From Pristionchus mayeri (taxonomy: Eukaryota > Nematoda > Chromadorea > Rhabditida > Neodiplogasteridae), in NCBI GenBank assembly GCA_036245805.1, contig BTRK01000004.1, positions 30,179,541 through 30,243,540 on the forward strand: a DNA stretch of 64,000 nt. Direction: 5' to 3'. A model generated the notes under the pieces. It saw only the letters and a program-made list of their open reading frames with translations. It was not told where the DNA came from and did no database searches. Positions within the stretch are counted from its first letter, which is position 1, and every line of letters begins with the position of its first letter. Position numbers and translations under genes: made by a program. Shown here piece by piece: positions 44,781-56,697 of the stretch.

Positions 44781-45650
44781 CTAGCGACCTTCGGTCGCTA
44801 CGTTACGAGGGGTTGTGTGTTAAGGATAAAAAATGGACGTAACTGTTGAGAACCTGCTTAAAACGTTGTAAAAGGCTCTTGAGGCCTCGGGCAATTCGAA
44901 AAAGTTGGGATGGGGCTTCGCCCCATCACATTTTTCGAATCTCTCTCGGTCTCTCACAAACCTTTCACAACGTTTACGCTGCAGGGAATGATAGCATGTT
45001 GGACTGATTTTACAACAGCGAGAGAGTATACGGTAGGGTGCAGTGAGATTTCGCTATTTCTTAAATTACCATGGTGTGTGGTGTGGTGGGTTACGGTAGC
45101 GTGTATTTAAATTTTCTGCGATTTAGTAAATCTCACCATGGCGTGTGGTGTGGTATACGGTAGCGTGCATATGAGTGTTCTGCGATTTAGTAAATCTCGC
45201 CATGGTGTGTGGTGTGATGGGTTACGGTAGCGTGCATATGAGTGTTCTGCGATTTAGTAAATCTCACCATGGTGTGTGGTGTAGTGGGTTACGGTAGCGT
45301 GCATATGAGTGTTCTGCGATTTAGTAAATCTCGCCATGGTGAGTGGTGCGGTGGGTTACGGTAGCGTGAATTTGACTTTTCTGCGATTTAGTAAATCTCA
45401 CCATGGCGTGTGGTGTGGTATACGGTAGCGTGCATATGAGTGTTCTGCGATTTAGTAAATCTCGCCATGGTGCGTGGTGTAGTGGGTGGCGCGGTGGGTG
45501 CAGTGAAGGTTTCTGCGATTTAGTAAATCTCGCCATGGTGTGTGGTTTGGTGGGTTACGGTAGCGTGCATTTGAGTTTTCTGCGATTTAGTAAATCACAC
45601 CATGGTGCGTGGTGTGGTGGGTGGTGCGTATTACTTACTCATACGTTGCC
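44781..45650 (-). mobile_element. Helitron-like copy H2 (3' end at 44781)
   Basis: In minus orientation it ends with the hairpin AGCGACCGAAGGTCGCT and a terminal CTAG at 44781-44784. It abuts an A of the B3 arm whose intact sibling (16340) continues with T. It shares about 230 bp with the 3' part of H1 (51100-51401), then contains the expanded minisatellite. The 5' end is not found, so the right border is approximate. Confidence 0.6.
45060..45640. repeat. Minisatellite, about 65-bp unit
   Basis: About nine units, each with TTCTGCGATTTAGTAAATCT, then a CATGG core, a run of TGTGGTGTGG type and GTTACGGTAGCGTG. H1 has only a single related unit (about 50880-50960, opposite strand), so the array expanded after H2 inserted. 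Confidence 0.85.
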
Positions 45651-47345
45651 AGACTCACTACTACTTTTTCTGACTGATGTCGAGGCATACTGGAAGATCT
45701 GCTGGGCAAATGCAGGATTCCTATATAAAATGGAAAGTTGACTGGCCATAAATTTGGGAAAATTCGATGTGAATAAAATCGGATTTTTGAAAAAGCGCCA
45801 AATTCGGTTTTTTTCAGCTTCATTTATTTCCACTCGGATAAAATAGTCATAAAATGCTCAAAACTGATCTGAAGTCACAGTGGATCGACTAAAAACTATA
45901 GAAAACCTTCACATTATACACGCATCTTCATATTTCTCGTTTCATAAACCTGCTTTACCACCCATCGATTTTCCTGGAATTATGTGCTTAGGGGTAACTT
46001 TTCACGAAGAATCGAATGAGAATAGTTAAAAGTGCACAGGTTTTGAAACTTTTTCAGGCCGGCGAATTTGAAAATTTAAATGACCATAACTTTTTTCACA
46101 GATGAGCTAGTCTTTCACTTTCAACAGTAAAAATGCTTATCTCGTCGAGATCTTTCAGAATTACTATACATTAATGAGGTTTGGATGAGCCGTTCAAAAA
46201 ATACAAAAACCGACCACCTGGCAACAGCGCGACACTGAAAACGAGGGGTCAGAGATACGGCTTTCTAAGGCCGATTTTCGAACTCTACGTGAAAAGTTAC
46301 TCCTAGGGAGATCTAAAAATCAGCACTTTATTTTTCGTTGTACGGCCTTTGATCAGTTCTCTCAGATAGTCACTCTTATAACATGGCTGTCTCTTTTATG
46401 TTCTCTACAACCCGCGTTTTCAAGTGGCATATAATACTTTCTTAGATATAGCCCGAAATGGAAGTAATAACCTTGCTATTATAGATACGCGTCTCTTGGG
46501 CCAATATCCCCTTTTTGTCGTCTTCTCCGTTGATGCACTGCCATACACACGCTGCCTCTTGGTAATTCTTGTTGGCGGGGCTGAATTTGAAAGTGTATAA
46601 ACGATCCACTGCAGTTTGTATGGTACTATTTGAGCAGCACAAGTGGGCAAATGTTTATGCAAACTGAACAATTGGTGAACGTATGCTTCTCCCTGCGTGT
46701 TCTCTTCAGGAGCGGACGGAGTTTCAAGAACAGTTCCATCCGTCGACATGTACACTTCCATCGAGCTGATGTTGTGCACATTCCTGCGAAATAAAACCTC
46801 GTATACTACATATGCCCATTACCTAATCAATGTCCTTCGCTACGGATTCGACATTCGTAAACAATTTTGTCTCACTTATGCGTGCGAAGGATTTGCGTGA
46901 TGGTGCCGTAATCTTTTGGGTCGAAATTAGAGGTGTAACTGATGTAGTAGGGGTAGGCTACTGTACCCTCGAACGAATTCCAGACATAAGTTTCTGAAAG
47001 TTAAAGCCTCCCACTCATTTGATAATTATTTAACGGATTATAAAGCACTTGATTATTATGCAGAAAATAAAATAAAGTCATGTCGAAAGTCAGGAGGTAA
47101 AATGCTCACTCTTCTCAAGGAGTCGGAAGGCCTTAGGTAGCTCACTGAAGCATTTGTTCACACATTCTTCATAGAATTTCGGCCCCGTCACGACCAGCGA
47201 ATGGGAAAGAGAGACCTTAAATTCAATCAATGCTTGTGTGAGAGGAGGAATGGGGCAGGAATCCAAGAAGAGCCAGAAAACGAACCACAAGCAGCAGAAG
47301 AGCCAACATTTGTGGAAGAGTGAGCGATTGAGCAATGGATTGGTT

Positions 47346-47353
47346 CTTTTATA
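47346..47353 (-). promoter_or_regulatory. TATA box of S4
   Basis: TATAAAAG on the minus strand, 37 bp before the S4 ATG. The flank to F2 (47354-48052) resembles the S1 upstream region, with GGCTGTTGTGAGTCATTTC, and holds no other gene. Confidence 0.55.
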
Positions 47354-48995
47354 CAAATTGAACAAACACGGCTAATTTTTTGGATGAAAAGCCGGCTGTT
47401 GTGAGTCATTTCGTTCCTTTTTTTGTTCAATGCAATGCTAGACATCTACATCCTGGTTGGAAATATGACTCATTCAAAAATTAGAGGATTACATCATAGA
47501 CATTTTAGTGGGAATCCCAATTTGTAAATCCTCACTGTAATTCTGTCTGCTTTATCTCTTTACGCCTCAGTGGCAATCTCCATCTGCCATTAGGTTATTC
47601 CCCCCCCCCCCGCCTCTCTATTAAGCAGTGTGGGCAGGGAAGATTTGCGGAGAGGCCGCGCCATCTGTCTCTCCTCCTATTATAGTTCAACCAATTAATT
47701 GTAACATATTATTGTTTTGAAGAAGTAATATAATTCCATTTTACCTTTCCCGACTAAGCAGGAACTCCTCGTCTTAACCCGAGATGATTCTCGCGTTTTA
47801 TTGGGTTTATTTGGGTTTCATATTCATACATTCTGCACATAATCTCTCTTATCTTACTCATCCTAGCGTAGAGATTACTCTTTCTTTCTCCTCTCGCATA
47901 CTGATCAGACTTTGCGCTTTTCTCCATGGTTAAGGATTAGTTTGGTTATTTCGAATGCACGGGATGTTGCATAATCAGGAACACCTCTAATTTAATAAAA
48001 ATTGTGAAAGCTCAGGTCTTCTGATCGAACTCGCACATTCACTCACTACACCATGGTCGCGGCAGACTCCACGGAAGTGCAATCGATGAAAAGAAAAGTT
48101 CGCGAATCGAGTGTTCAAACTGTAGCATAATTTGTTGGCAACACATAGCGATTTTTTTTACAGAGAGAGACTACAGGAAACGAAGTTGGAGAACCCCGTG
48201 AAAAGCAAGAAAACAAAGAAAACATCGAAGGTTCTGAAATGGTTAAGGTGAGTTCTTCAACATAGTAGTCTAAATATATTATTTGTGCTCCAGTCTAATC
48301 ATCAGCAATAGTGCTTTAGCCCGGATTATTGGTATGCCCTCCAATTACAAGAAACGCTTACAGATACCGCAGCTGCTCGTTGTGGAAACAATGAAAAAAG
48401 TAAAGCAGGACACTCCTCCCGTCAATGTAAGCACTTTGTTCGGCAAGACCTTCATGTTTCAAACATTTCGAAGCAGCACAATAAATTTCCTTGAGGATTG
48501 TAAAGTTCACGTTTATAGTGGGCAATATTGTTTTAAACCTCGGCGTTCCTCTCTCGGCCTCACTCCGCAGGCCACCATCTGTCACCTGATCTGCCTAGTC
48601 TGCCTTATGAGGCGAATCGCGAGAGAATCGACCACGCCGCGGCAGTAAGATTCAAGTTTGCTCGATCCGGCTATAATTTTGGTTATAAGTACTTTGAATG
48701 ACGCTCTTTAAAACTGCGTCGTCAGAATGTTGATATCTTTCGTCATCTTCGAGATTCAGAAGGCCAAACTTGGTACTGTTACTTTTCGGCAGTCAAATCG
48801 GGACCACTTAAATGATCATAACATTGTTTAAAATTGAGATAGAAGGTCGTTCTTTGTTTCAAAATAAAGCTACCATCCTGCTCTACAATTATTATGTTGA
48901 AGTCATCATTCCTGCTCTTCATCCTGGTGCGGGGCGGTCGGGTGCACCAAAAATTGCGTATCTCTGGAAATCGGAAAAACGTATTGGGTTATCAT

Positions 48996-49782
48996 CATAG
49001 TTGCCCAACACTGGCGGCGAGGTGTTTTCAGACCATGACCCCCTATTCATGGTTCAGCACTGCTCCCCTCGATTTGAGGGGAGCAGTGCTGAACGACGTA
49101 TAGGGGGTCATGGTCAAAAAAGGTTGGTAGGTCAATGGTAGGTCAAGACTAGTTACCGTACCCAATCGATCATACAGTACCACCAGATACCGTACACCAC
49201 TACCGTAACCCCCGATTATCGCAAACTAACTTTATTTTTAAAAAGTCCTGGTACCGTGTCCAATCGATTGTACAGTACCCAACTCACTACCGTAACCCAG
49301 TTCCATGGGTCAGATCCAGTTCCTTGGGTCAAACATTTTTCTAAAAATTTAAAATCGATAGTAAAATAATTTTTAATTATACTACCATACCTCTCGTTAC
49401 TGTAGAATCATTTTATAATCTATTTTGGATTTTTAGAAAAATGTTTGAAAATTTTAGAAAATTGTTTGACCCAAGGAACTGAATCTGACCCATGGAACTG
49501 GGTTACGGTAGCGACTTGGGTACTGTACAATCGATTGGACACGGTACCAGGACTTTTTAAAAATAAAGTTAGTTTGCGATAATCGGGGGTTACGGTAGTG
49601 GTATACGGTATCTGGTGGTACTGTATGATCGATTGGGTACGGTAACTAGTCTTGACCTACCAACCTTTTTTTGACCATGACCCCCTATACGTCGTTCAGC
49701 ACTGCTCCCCTCAAATCGAGGGGAGCAGTGCTGAACCATGAATAGGGGTTCATGGGGGTCGCCGCCGGCGTGGGCAACTATG
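48996..49782. mobile_element. hAT-like palindromic element J
   Basis: Ends CATAGTTGCCCA and complement, flanked by the 8-bp direct repeat GTTATCAT (48988-48995 and 49783-49790). The opposite I2 arm (about 53510-53525) shows the uninterrupted site. An 8-bp duplication is the hAT signature. The interior is a palindrome rich in TACGGTA-type motifs and a GGGGAGCAGTGCTGAA hairpin. Non-coding. Confidence 0.8.
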
Positions 49783-50209
49783 GTTATCATGCTTAAGTTT
49801 TAGTACATATCACACGTCTTCTGAGAGATTGCATGAAATAGAGGCCCCCCTTTGACAAAATATTCAAACTGCTCCTACCTCCAACCAAACAACATGGTAG
49901 ACTTACCTGAAGGTCAGATACTTTCATTTGAAGTTTCGAAGCCGTAATATCAAAACTGCCTAAAAGCCGGCTCTCACGTTTTCGAAAATTCAAAAAATCG
50001 TATTTTCTTTCAACTTTGAGCTAAAATGTATTTTAAAAAAGAAACATTAATCAGCGTTCAGAGCTGAACAACTTTCATGTTGACAACTTCTGGATAGGAT
50101 GACGAATCACAGGAGAAAAACGAGAAAATTCATTTTTGTCCCTCAAAAATGTGTAAAAAATTGATGTGCTGAAAAACAATCCTCTTAACGTCCACGAGAT
50201 TTTTACATA

Positions 50210-51401
50210 TTACTACATAAAGACATATCGTAACGTCTGTCTGTCTTTCCGTCTGTCTGTCTGTCCGTCTGTCTGTCCCTTTGTCTGTCACACTTTTTCT
50301 TCAAATCGCTGTAACTCGGCTCAAAATCATCCTATGTGCCTAGCACCTTGACCATATAAAAGCCCTTGACGAGCACTTTCAAAATTTGAACTTTGATCTT
50401 TGATCTTTTTCTTCAAATCGCTATAACTTGGCTCAAAATCATCCTAGACCGCTAAAACCTTGACCGTTGGCATCCCCACGATGAGCACTTTCAAAATTTG
50501 AAAATTGATCTTTGATCTTTGAACTTTGTAGTTTGTAGTTTGATCACTTTCTTTCAAACCGCTCTAATTCGCTTCAAAATCATCTTAGCATCATAGGACC
50601 TTGACCGTTGGTGACCCCTTGACGAGAGCTTTCAAAAAATTGATCTTTGTAGTTTGTAGTTTGATCTTTTTCTTTAAATCGCTGTAAATCGGCTCAAAAT
50701 CATCGTAGCACCATAGGACCTTGACCGTTGGTGACCCCTTGACGAGAGTTTTCAAAAAATTGATCTTTGTAGTTTGTAGTTTGTAGTTTGATCTTTTTCT
50801 TTAAATCGCTCTAATTCGCTTCAAAATCATCGTAGTACCATGGTACCTTGACCGTTAGCATTGCCTTGGCGAGCACTTTCAGCACACCACACACCATGGT
50901 GTATTTTACCAAATCGCAGAAAACTCAAATGCACCCTGCGCACCATCCACCACATCACAACTTCCTAACCTGCTCTCACTCCCCGCAGCGTGAGCGTTGT
51001 GAAAGGATCGTGAGGCCGAGGGTGATTCGAAAAAGTTGGGATGGGGCGAAGCCCCATCCCAACTTTTTCGAATTGCCCGAGGCCTCACGAGCCTTTTACA
51101 ACGTTTTAAGCAGGCTTCTACTTGCATACCTTTGAACACGGTAACGTAGTTATTTGCGCATTCACAACCCCATCTTTTGAAATATAGCACATAGCTGTTT
51201 TAAAATCTCCCAACTTGCTCTCACTCCCCGCAGCGTAAGCGTTGTGAAAGGCTCGTGAGGCCGAGGGTGATTCGAAACTTTTTCGAATTGCCCGAGGCCT
51301 CACGAGCCTTTTACAACGTCTTAAGCAGGCTCTCAACAGTTACGTCCATTTTTTATCCTTAACACACAACCCCGCGTAACGTAGCGACCGAAGGTCGCTA
51401 G
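50210..51401 (+). mobile_element. Non-autonomous Helitron H1 nested in G2
   Basis: Compared with G1 (40272-40285), the insertion splits ...TTTTACATA|TTTGAAATC... between A and T with no duplication, as Helitrons do. The 3' end is the hairpin AGCGACCGAAGGTCGCT followed by AG, giving a terminal CTAG. The 5' end TTACTACATAAAGACATATC is followed by a CTGT-rich stretch, similar to animal Helitrons, though it starts TT and not TC. No Rep/helicase. Near the 3' end are hairpins around GGGATGGGGCGAAGCCCCAT. Confidence 0.75.
50290..50880 (+). repeat. Tandem repeats inside H1
   Basis: About five units of about 115 bp sharing GGCTCAAAATCATC, CCTTGACCGTTGG, GACGAG and TTTGTAGTTTGTAGTTTGAT. A (CTGT)n-like microsatellite precedes them at 50237-50288. 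Confidence 0.75.
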
Positions 51402-54400
51402 TTTGAAATCTACGTACTTTTTCACCCTGGGAAATTTTTTTTCATAACAATTGAAAATGGTAGTCATCCTCATTTTTCGACTTGAATATGCGAAATCTCA
51501 ACTTTTCTCGTTATCTCCAAATTTTCGCTGGACTGTAAGTGCTGTTTACAGCCTCCAATAGCCCTCATATTTGGCCTAGGAGTCGTACTGCAGCATACAA
51601 ACGTGTTCAATATCAAAATATGCCAAAATTAAAATTTGTTAAAATTTCGATTTTTCGACCATTTTGAACGAAAAAATCGAAATTTTAAAAATTTTTAATT
51701 TTTGCATATTTTGATATTGAACATGTTCATATGCTGCAGTCCGACTCCTAGGGCTAATATGAGGGCGATTCGAGGCTGTAAACATCACTTACAGTCCAGC
51801 GAAAATTTGGAGATAACGAGAAAAGTTGAGATTTCGCATATTCAAGTCGAAAAATGAGGATGACTACCATTTTCAATTGTTATGAAAAAAAATTTCCCGG
51901 GGTGAAAAAGTGCGTAGATTTCAAATATGTAAAAATCTCGTGGACGTTAAGAGGATTGTTTTTCAGCACATCAATTTCTTACACATTTTTGAGGGACAAA
52001 AATGAATTTTCTCGTTTTTCTCCTGTGATTCGTCATCCTATCCAAAAGTTGTCAACATTAAAGTTGTTCAGCTCTGAACGCTGATTAACTTATTTTTTTA
52101 AAATACATTTTAGCTCAAAGTTGAAAGAAAATACGATTTTTTGAATTTTCGAAAACGTGAGAGCCGGCTTTTAGGCAGTTTTGATATTACGGCTTCGAAA
52201 CTTCAACTGAAAGTAATTGACCTTCAGGTAAGTCTATCATGTTGTTTGGTTAGAGATATGAGCAGTTTGAACATTTTGTCAAACGCCACCTGCGATCTCT
52301 CAGGAGACACGTGATATGCATGTCTAACTTATCGCCAAAAATTAGCCAAATCTGAGTATGAACAAAAAAAAGGGACGCACTTTTGTGCGGCGACCCCAAA
52401 ATTTGTTCCGGACAAGAGTATTACCGTATCTTTAATTGCCCTCATTTGGGCTCAAAATCGTTAAAACTCTTTTACAACAACATTACAAATTGTTTCCACT
52501 CGTGCTATAGCACTTTCATTGGTCATAAATGGTCACCTGACCGAAAATTTGAAAATCGGTATTTTGGTACCGATCAACTTGCGGCAAGGGTCCAAACGCA
52601 CCGTATGGGTTTAAAATGATGTAAATACATCCCTCAAAACCGCTCAGAAGAAATGGGAGCCTGAAAATGTGAAATTTCGACTGAGGGATCCAAGGAAAGA
52701 TGTAATAGAGTATATCAGGAAGAAATCGAGATAGAGACCTGAACTATGGCTCAAAATGTAGAGAATGAAAAGCTAAACATTCCATATGTTGAAAGTGAGT
52801 CTCTATCTTGTCGTTGAAGCGTTCTACAGAGCCTAGAAGTTAGCTGACAATGACGCGAAACGCGCCCTGGGAGCGCTAAATAGAGGGGAGGGAGAGGGAG
52901 GTCAGGGAGGGCGAGAGCGCCAGACGGTTAGAGCACGCGCTCTCGGGGGTATTATCGCATGTTTCTGGCCAACTTCTAGGCTCTGTAGAACGCTTCAACG
53001 ACAAGATAGAGACTCACTTTCAACATATGAAATGTTTAGTTTTCATTCTCAACATTTTGAGCCATAGTTCAGGTCTCTATCTCGATTTCTTCCTGATATA
53101 CTGTAGTACATCTTTCCTTGGATCCCTCAGTCGAAATTTCACATTTTCAGGCTCCCATTTCTTCTGAACGGTTTCGAGGGATGTATTTACATCATTTTAA
53201 ACCCATACAGTGCGTTTGGACCCTTGCCGCAAGTTGATCGGTACCAAAATACCGATATTCAAATGTTCGGTCAGGTGACCATTTATGACCAATGAAAGTG
53301 CTATAGCATGAGTGGAAACAATTTGTAATGTTGTTTTAAAAGAGTTTTAACGATTTTGAGCCCAAATGAGGGCAATTGAAGATACGGTAATACTCTTGTC
53401 CGGAACAAATTTTGGGGTCGCCGCACAAAAGTGCGTCCCTTTTTTTGTTCATACTCCGATTTGGCTAATTTTTGGCGATAAGTTAGACATGCATATGTAC
53501 TAAAACTTAGGCATAATAACCCAATACTTTTTTTCCGATTTCCAGAGATACGCAATTTTTGGTGCACCCGACCGCCCCGCACCAGGATGAAGAGCAGGAA
53601 TGATGACTTCAACATAACAATTGCAGCTTTATTTTGAAACAAAGACGACCTTCTATCTCAATTTTAAACAATGTTATGATCATTTAAGTGGTCCCGATTT
53701 GACTGCCGAAAAGTAACAGTGCCAAGTTTGGCCTTCTGAATCTCGAAGATGACGAAAGATATCAAAATTCTGACGACGCAGTTTTAAAGAGCGTCATTCA
53801 AAGTACTTATAACCAAAACTATAGTCGGATCGAGCAAACTTGAATCCTACCGCCGCTGCCCCCCCCTCAAATGGTCGATTCTCGCGATTCGCCATTTATA
53901 ATTAGTCTCTCCTCTCAGTGGGAAGTCGACACCTCAGATGAACCTCATGAGTTCTCTTATCCCAAATAATTCGCATAACGCAACAATAAAGTGATGATTG
54001 CGTCATGTGTGCAACGGAATGTTTTTTCAGTCTCTGGCGGGACTTCCAATCGATCTTCTCAATGAGATCTACCCTCTTCTCGGGCTTAAAGAGAGATCAT
54101 GAGCAGCGGGAACATGCACACGTTTGTACAGAATGGAGGCAATGGCTGTCAAATCGAAGGAACTGGCCAATTTCGAGAGAATCGAGATAGATGTGAGGAA
54201 TCGCACATGCAGATTGATGTATTACCAAACGCTATTTCAGGCAGATCTTGGCATCACCATGTCATCGACCACTGATTCTGGAGCCCTGTCCATGAAACCA
54301 ACGACTATTCCTGTACTTGGGTCGGTGATGCGCCGCGTGCTTCGAACGACTCTGAGAGCTGAGAAATTTGGTGGAGAGGTGAGGAGATATTAAAAACGAA

Positions 54401-55244
54401 GATCGATTAAGCCAATATTAGCATTAGAATCTTTGAAATGTTAATTTCCAGATCGATCTGACTGACCCGGTGTATCATGATGTATTCAATGTTATCGCGG
54501 AATCTGGAGCCAATAAGATCCGCATTAGACATTCCGTATGATTTCAATCTATCATCGTTATAGAACGATGACAATCGAAATCTATATCTCAAATTCACCA
54601 TCAGGGTCAAGATTCTCGAGCGACGATAACCGAGGAATTCATCGACGCTTTTCCGTGGAATGTTCCATCTGCTCCGGATTCATATTTGATATTCAACACT
54701 GTGCAAATCCATCCGAGCGCCATGCGAAAACTGTATGAAGTGAGTCAAAAAAGATTTTGTTAAGTCAACATTTTTAGCGAATTTCGTTAGGGTGTGAGGC
54801 TAAACAGTTGGAAAAAATACGAACTATACGATATCAAAGCCGCTCAAAAGCACATATACATTGTCATTATTTTTACGTCACTCCGATATTAGATATTAAA
54901 GCCATCAAAAAATCATAATTTATAGAAAATTATCGTACTCGTGAAGGCTAACTTTTTTGAGATGAGCCTTATTTCCAAACTCTTTTTAGAAAGCTCGTGA
55001 TTCTTCCTTCGCACGCGTTGAATTGTGGCTGCCTGTAGAAGACGCGCCAGCCTTTGCCAAGGAAGTGATGGGAAGAGACGGATTCTCACTCAACAAAGTG
55101 AGTGAGCCAATGATGACAACGAACCGTAAAGATCTGGTGATCTGATTACTACATTTTTTCTCAAAGTGCTATATTTCATTTTCAATCTTTCATCTTTCCA
55201 GTTAGAATCTTTCCATCAAACAATCCATCGAAAATAGCGAGATA

Positions 55245-56697
55245 CAGTACCGGACAAAAGTTTCGCAACTAAATTGTCGTTGTCATATCTTTCTTCAAAA
55301 CCAAGATAGATACCTATGGTTAGGAGCATTCGATAGATAAACTCCACGAGAATATAGCGATACTATACATGATTGTTTATCTCTTTATTGCAAAATACCG
55401 TAATCAAATTCCGTGTATGTGTTTGATATTATTTTTTGAAACTCTACCGAAAGTTGGAATTTGTTCAAACTAACTGTGCAGAGAGGACAACCTCTGATGA
55501 TCATAATCTGACATGTGACTGGCTTGGCGCATTTCAGAGAAAGCCGGTATATCAATTTTCATAGACCCCTAAAATTTAGAATTTTGATCATATCTTTGGG
55601 CTCAGTTGAGCTGCAGAGCCCAAATTTTTCAGGTACTATATATTAGTGATGGAGAACTATCGTACAAAGTTTCATGTTGGTCGGATGTCGAATTCAAAAA
55701 TTCGAAAAATTTTCGATCGTGATTTTTATCAACGTGAAATCAGCTATTCCCGTAAAGATAAAAATCTAATTTCTTGTCTCTTTATGGAGAATCCATTCAT
55801 GAATAAGTGTGCGAAATTGTGGAGTTAGACGATTCTTCACACTTATTTTACAGTCGATTAATGAAGGAGAGTCAAATGGGGCGGAGCCTATACAAGTAGT
55901 CCGACCCGAAACATTCTCAACTCGCATGGAAAAATTATAATTAGAATGACTCCACTCCAAAGTGAAATTTGGATAACTCGATCTTACACAGCTGCTGAGC
56001 GAGTTTGGAGCGGATCTGAGAAGGTTTATCCTTAACACATACCCCATTTTAGGGCTCCGCCCCCTTTGACTCTCCTTCATTAATCGACTGTAAAATAAGT
56101 GTGAAGAATCGCCTAACTCCACAATTTCGCACTCTTATTCATGAATGGATTCTCCATAAAGTGACAAGAAATTAGATTTTTATCTTTACGGGAATAGCTT
56201 ATTTTACGTTGATGAAAATCACGATCGAAAATTTTTCGAATTTTTAAATTCGACATCCGACCAACATGAAACTTTGTACAATAGTTATCCATCACTAATA
56301 TATAGTACCTGCAAAATTTGGGCTCTGTAGCTCAACTGAGCCCAACGATATGACCAAAATTCTAAATTTTAGGGGTCTATGAAAATTAATATACCGGCTT
56401 TCTCTGAAATGCGCCAAGCCAGTCACATGCCAGATTATGATCATCAGAGGTTGTCCTCTCTGCACAGTTAGTTTGAACAAATTCCAACTTTAGGTATAGT
56501 TTCAAAAAAATAATATCAAACACATACACGGAATTTGATTACGGTATTTTGCAATAAATAGAAAAGCAAACATGTATGGTATCGCTATATTCTCGTGGAG
56601 TTTATCTATCGAATGCTCCAAACCATAGGTCTCTATCTTAATTTTTAAGAAAGATATGACAACGACAAATTAGTTGCGAAACTTTTGTCCGGTACTG
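55245..56697. mobile_element. Tc1-type-ended palindromic element L
   Basis: Ends CAGTACCGGACAAAAGTTTC and complement, flanked by TA (55243-55244, 56698-56699). CAGT ends with TA targets are typical of Tc1-like elements. The whole 1453 bp is a palindrome centred near 55970, and no transposase is present. It lies in the last F2 intron, 10-40 bp before the last exon. Confidence 0.85.

Larger units (their letters stand above)
44753..46376. mobile_element. Element B3 (B family) in S4 intron
   Basis: Ends TGAGCGACTATCTGAGAGAA and the complement of AGAGTGACTATCTGAGAGAA, flanked by TA. The right arm (about 45930-46376) resembles the B1 right arm (19340-19724). Most of the left arm is missing or replaced by the Helitron-like segment that starts at 44781. 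Confidence 0.7.
44709..47309 (-). pseudogene. S4: 5' part of a secreted-protein gene fused to S3
   Basis: Start 47309 with MLALLLLV and a TATAAAAG box 37 bp upstream. Exons 2-5 are present and in frame (VSLSHSLVVTGPKFYEECVN; NVSSMEVYMSTDGTVLETPS; ACVWQCINGEDDKKG). The next intron contains element B3 with a Helitron fragment. Exon 6 survives only as its first codons (V-E-D-D near 44709-44722), then meets a stop and runs into S3 exon 4. The predicted protein lacks about the last 50 residues of S2. Confidence 0.65.
49810..52314. mobile_element. Palindromic element G2 nested in I2
   Basis: Same ends as G1, flanked by TA (49808-49809, 52315-52316). The opposite arm of I2 (near 53490) reads GTACATATGCATG on the complementary strand, exactly the empty site with a single TA. 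Interrupted by H1. Confidence 0.85.
48608..53898. mobile_element. Palindromic element I2 (with nested J, G2, H1)
   Basis: Left end TGAGGCGAATCGCGAGAG, preceded by TA. The right end is the complement of GGCGAATCGCGAG and is a few bases degraded, so the right border is approximate. Without the nested elements it would be about 2 kb, a palindrome centred near 52890 on the GCGCTAAATAGAGGGGAG core shared with I1. It occupies the F2 intron between exons 3 and 4. Confidence 0.8.

Noticed and set aside
45060..45640. Regular repeats resembling a CRISPR array
   Set aside because: Units are contiguous tandem copies without unique spacers, within a eukaryotic Helitron fragment.
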